Origin: Sporosarcina luteola
GTDB taxonomy: Bacteria; Bacillota; Bacilli; Bacillales_A; Planococcaceae
Assembly (NCBI GenBank): GCA_014204635.1
Contig: JACHLS010000002.1
Location: 1-64,000, forward strand
DNA: 64,000 bases
Reading direction: 5' to 3'
Shown here: positions 62,867 through 64,000 of the stretch, one piece after another
Layout of the letters: each line of letters begins with the position of its first letter
Position numbering within the stretch: position 1 is the first letter of the stretch
Notes under the pieces: generated by a model
Seen by the model: the letters and a program-made list of their open reading frames with translations, nothing else
Database searches by the model: none
What the model was told of the DNA's origin: nothing
Position numbers and translations under genes: made by a program

Positions 62867-64000
62867 CTAGTTGATGCCTACGCCAGCACTGGCATACCCT
62901 GCCAATGTGGTGGCTACGGAAACACTGTTTGTAGTGATTGAAAATACCATCAGTAGTCTGGTTTGTGCGGCAACGCCAATACTTAAATTGGTAGTTATGC
63001 CACTGACAATATTTCCGATTGAAATAGTACCTGATAAGGGAGGAGACAGTTCGACAAAGGCACTTGGAATCGGGGTGAAGATATTGTTGGGGGTTGTAGA
63101 TTGATAGAGTTGTGCCCGCACGCGAAGCGATCCAAGAGCCAGAGTAACACCAGCTGTGACACTGAAGTAGGCCGATATGGATGTGATAGTGCCTGTTCTT
63201 GGCATGGAAAATGCGAAGTTAAGCAATGGACCAGCGGTGGTGCCGGTTAAATCAATGGATGTTCCTAATGCGCTTAAAGTGGGAGCAGAACTTCCAAAAC
63301 CGATTAAACCACCAGTTCCAGCTAGGCCGCTTGCAAGCGTTGACAATGAAACAGGGACGCCCGATGCGAATGGAATGATGGTCCCGACACTTGCTGGTCC
63401 AGTCGGTCCAGTTGGCCCTGTGATTCCTTGGATGCCTTGCAGTCCAGTAGCACCGGTTGGACCGGTGAACCCTTGAATTCCTTGTGTTCCAGTGGCGCCA
63501 GTTGGTCCAGTAATCCCTTGAAGCCCTTGAGGTCCAGTTTCGCCTGTTGAACCAGTCGGCCCAATTAAACCTTGCGACCCGGTCGGTCCAATTAAACCTT
63601 GTGCCCCGGTAGCCCCGGTCGGCCCAGTGATGCCTTGGATTCCTTGAGCTCCGGTAGCTCCCGTGGGGCCAGTAATGCCAGTTGGCCCAATTAAACCTTG
63701 TGCCCCGGTAGCCCCGGTGATGCCTTGAACTCCTTGAGTTCCGGTAGATCCTGTAGCTCCCGTAGGTCCGGTAATGCCAGTCGGCCCAGTCGCTCCAATT
63801 AAACCTTGTACCCCGGTCGGCCCGGTCGGTCCAATTAAACCTTGTGCACCGGTTGGCCCGGTGATTCCTTGAATTCCTTGATTTCCTGTAGTTCCCGTGG
63901 GGCCAGTAATGCCAGTCGGCCCGGTCGGCCCAATTAAACCTTGTGCCCCGGTAGGTCCAGTGATGCCTTGAATTCCTTGAATTCCTTGAGTTCCGGTAGC
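62867..64000 (-). CDS. Collagen-like exosporium protein, BclB type (5' end outside window)
   Basis: The frame is open from the window edge to the stop at 62867. At least 200 residues of Gly-X-Y triplets (GPTG, GIQG, GATG…) are followed by a C-terminal globular domain (about 170 residues) that begins [23 protein letters not shown] and contains [12 protein letters not shown] and [15 protein letters not shown], the BclB/exosporium glycoprotein signature. BclB-like proteins sit in the hair-like nap of spores. The reported ATG/TTG within (for example 63346) is internal. The N-terminal anchoring motif lies beyond 64000. This gene is the main evidence for an endospore former. Confidence 0.9.
   Translation of the reverse strand, partial: ATGTQGIQGIQGITGPTGAQGLIGPTGPTGITGPTGTTGNQGIQGITGPTGAQGLIGPTGPTGVQGLIGATGPTGITGPTGATGSTGTQGVQGITGATGAQGLIGPTGITGPTGATGAQGIQGITGPTGATGAQGLIGPTGSQGLIGPTGSTGETGPQGLQGITGPTGATGTQGIQGFTGPTGATGLQGIQGITGPTGPTGPASVGTIIPFASGVPVSLSTLASGLAGTGGLIGFGSSAPTLSALGTSIDLTGTTAGPLLNFAFSMPRTGTITSISAYFSVTAGVTLALGSLRVRAQLYQSTTPNNIFTPIPSAFVELSPPLSGTISIGNIVSGITTNLSIGVAAQTRLLMVFSITTNSVSVATTLAGYASAGVGIN
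63395..64000 (-). repeat. Collagen-like Gly-X-Y coding repeat
   Basis: DNA repeats of 9, 18 and about 60-70 bases encode GPTGPTG, GIQGITG, GATGPTG and GLIGPTG blocks, recurring at least eight times, with small variations. The array continues past the window edge. Such repeats vary in copy number between strains. Confidence 0.9.

Overview
The window looks like the chromosome of an endospore-forming, motile member of the Bacillota, most like Planococcaceae (Sporosarcina-like). Support for this: moderate GC with Gram-positive ribosome binding sites and many GTG/TTG starts, a GlpP/glpD antitermination pair, an SLH-type S-layer protein, a class D-like sortase with an LPQTG adhesin, a collagen-like BclB-type exosporium protein, two methyl-accepting chemotaxis proteins and LytTR/AgrC-type signalling. 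The genus is an inference; there is no rRNA or housekeeping marker in the window.

Layout. 1-0.5 kb: 3' end of an IS110-family element with a noncoding tail. 0.6-3 kb: a lipoprotein whose signal peptide is split by a T8 tract, and a chemoreceptor. 3.3-7.3 kb: a promoter, a structured terminator-bearing leader, then MFS transporter, TIM-barrel isomerase, MgtC-like protein and HAD phosphatase. 7.3-9.7 kb: glpP and glpD. 9.7-10.6 kb: a Fic protein lacking the usual N-terminal inhibitory part. 10.8-19 kb: two thioredoxin-like paralogues around tldD/tldE, then two ABC exporter half-transporters and a lipoprotein. 19.2-21.4 kb: an AgrC/LytTR-type two-component pair. 22-32 kb: S-layer protein, sortase, and a large Cna-type adhesin broken by a -1 frameshift. 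32.4-37.5 kb: PAS-GGDEF protein, a double hybrid kinase, and a convergent REC-BTAD regulator. 37.7-43 kb: operon of GAF/PucR regulator, aldehyde dehydrogenase, hydroxyacid dehydrogenase and two membrane proteins. 43.4-48.7 kb: small unknown genes including a run that looks like orphan immunity proteins, then AAA+ ATPase/TPR/membrane protein. 49.4-56.1 kb: a divergent peptide ABC transporter of unusual architecture. 56.5-59 kb: amidohydrolase plus membrane transporter. 59.5-64 kb: second chemoreceptor, small secreted proteins and the 3' part of a BclB-like gene running off the window.

The most striking observations are: (i) the peptide-binding lipoprotein at 54248-56059 reads as a circular permutation of the SBP_bac_5 fold, in an operon whose two permeases carry long N-terminal extensions; (ii) three intergenic arrays of unrelated sequence (14.15, 31.97 and 48.87 kb) that all have a 20-21 bp period, i.e. 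two turns of B-DNA; (iii) two surface-protein genes interrupted at homopolymer runs (T8 and A5), which are either contingency loci or base-calling errors; (iv) a tldD/tldE-thioredoxin-ABC exporter neighbourhood that could mature and export a peptide; (v) an unassigned attenuator-like leader before the MFS operon.
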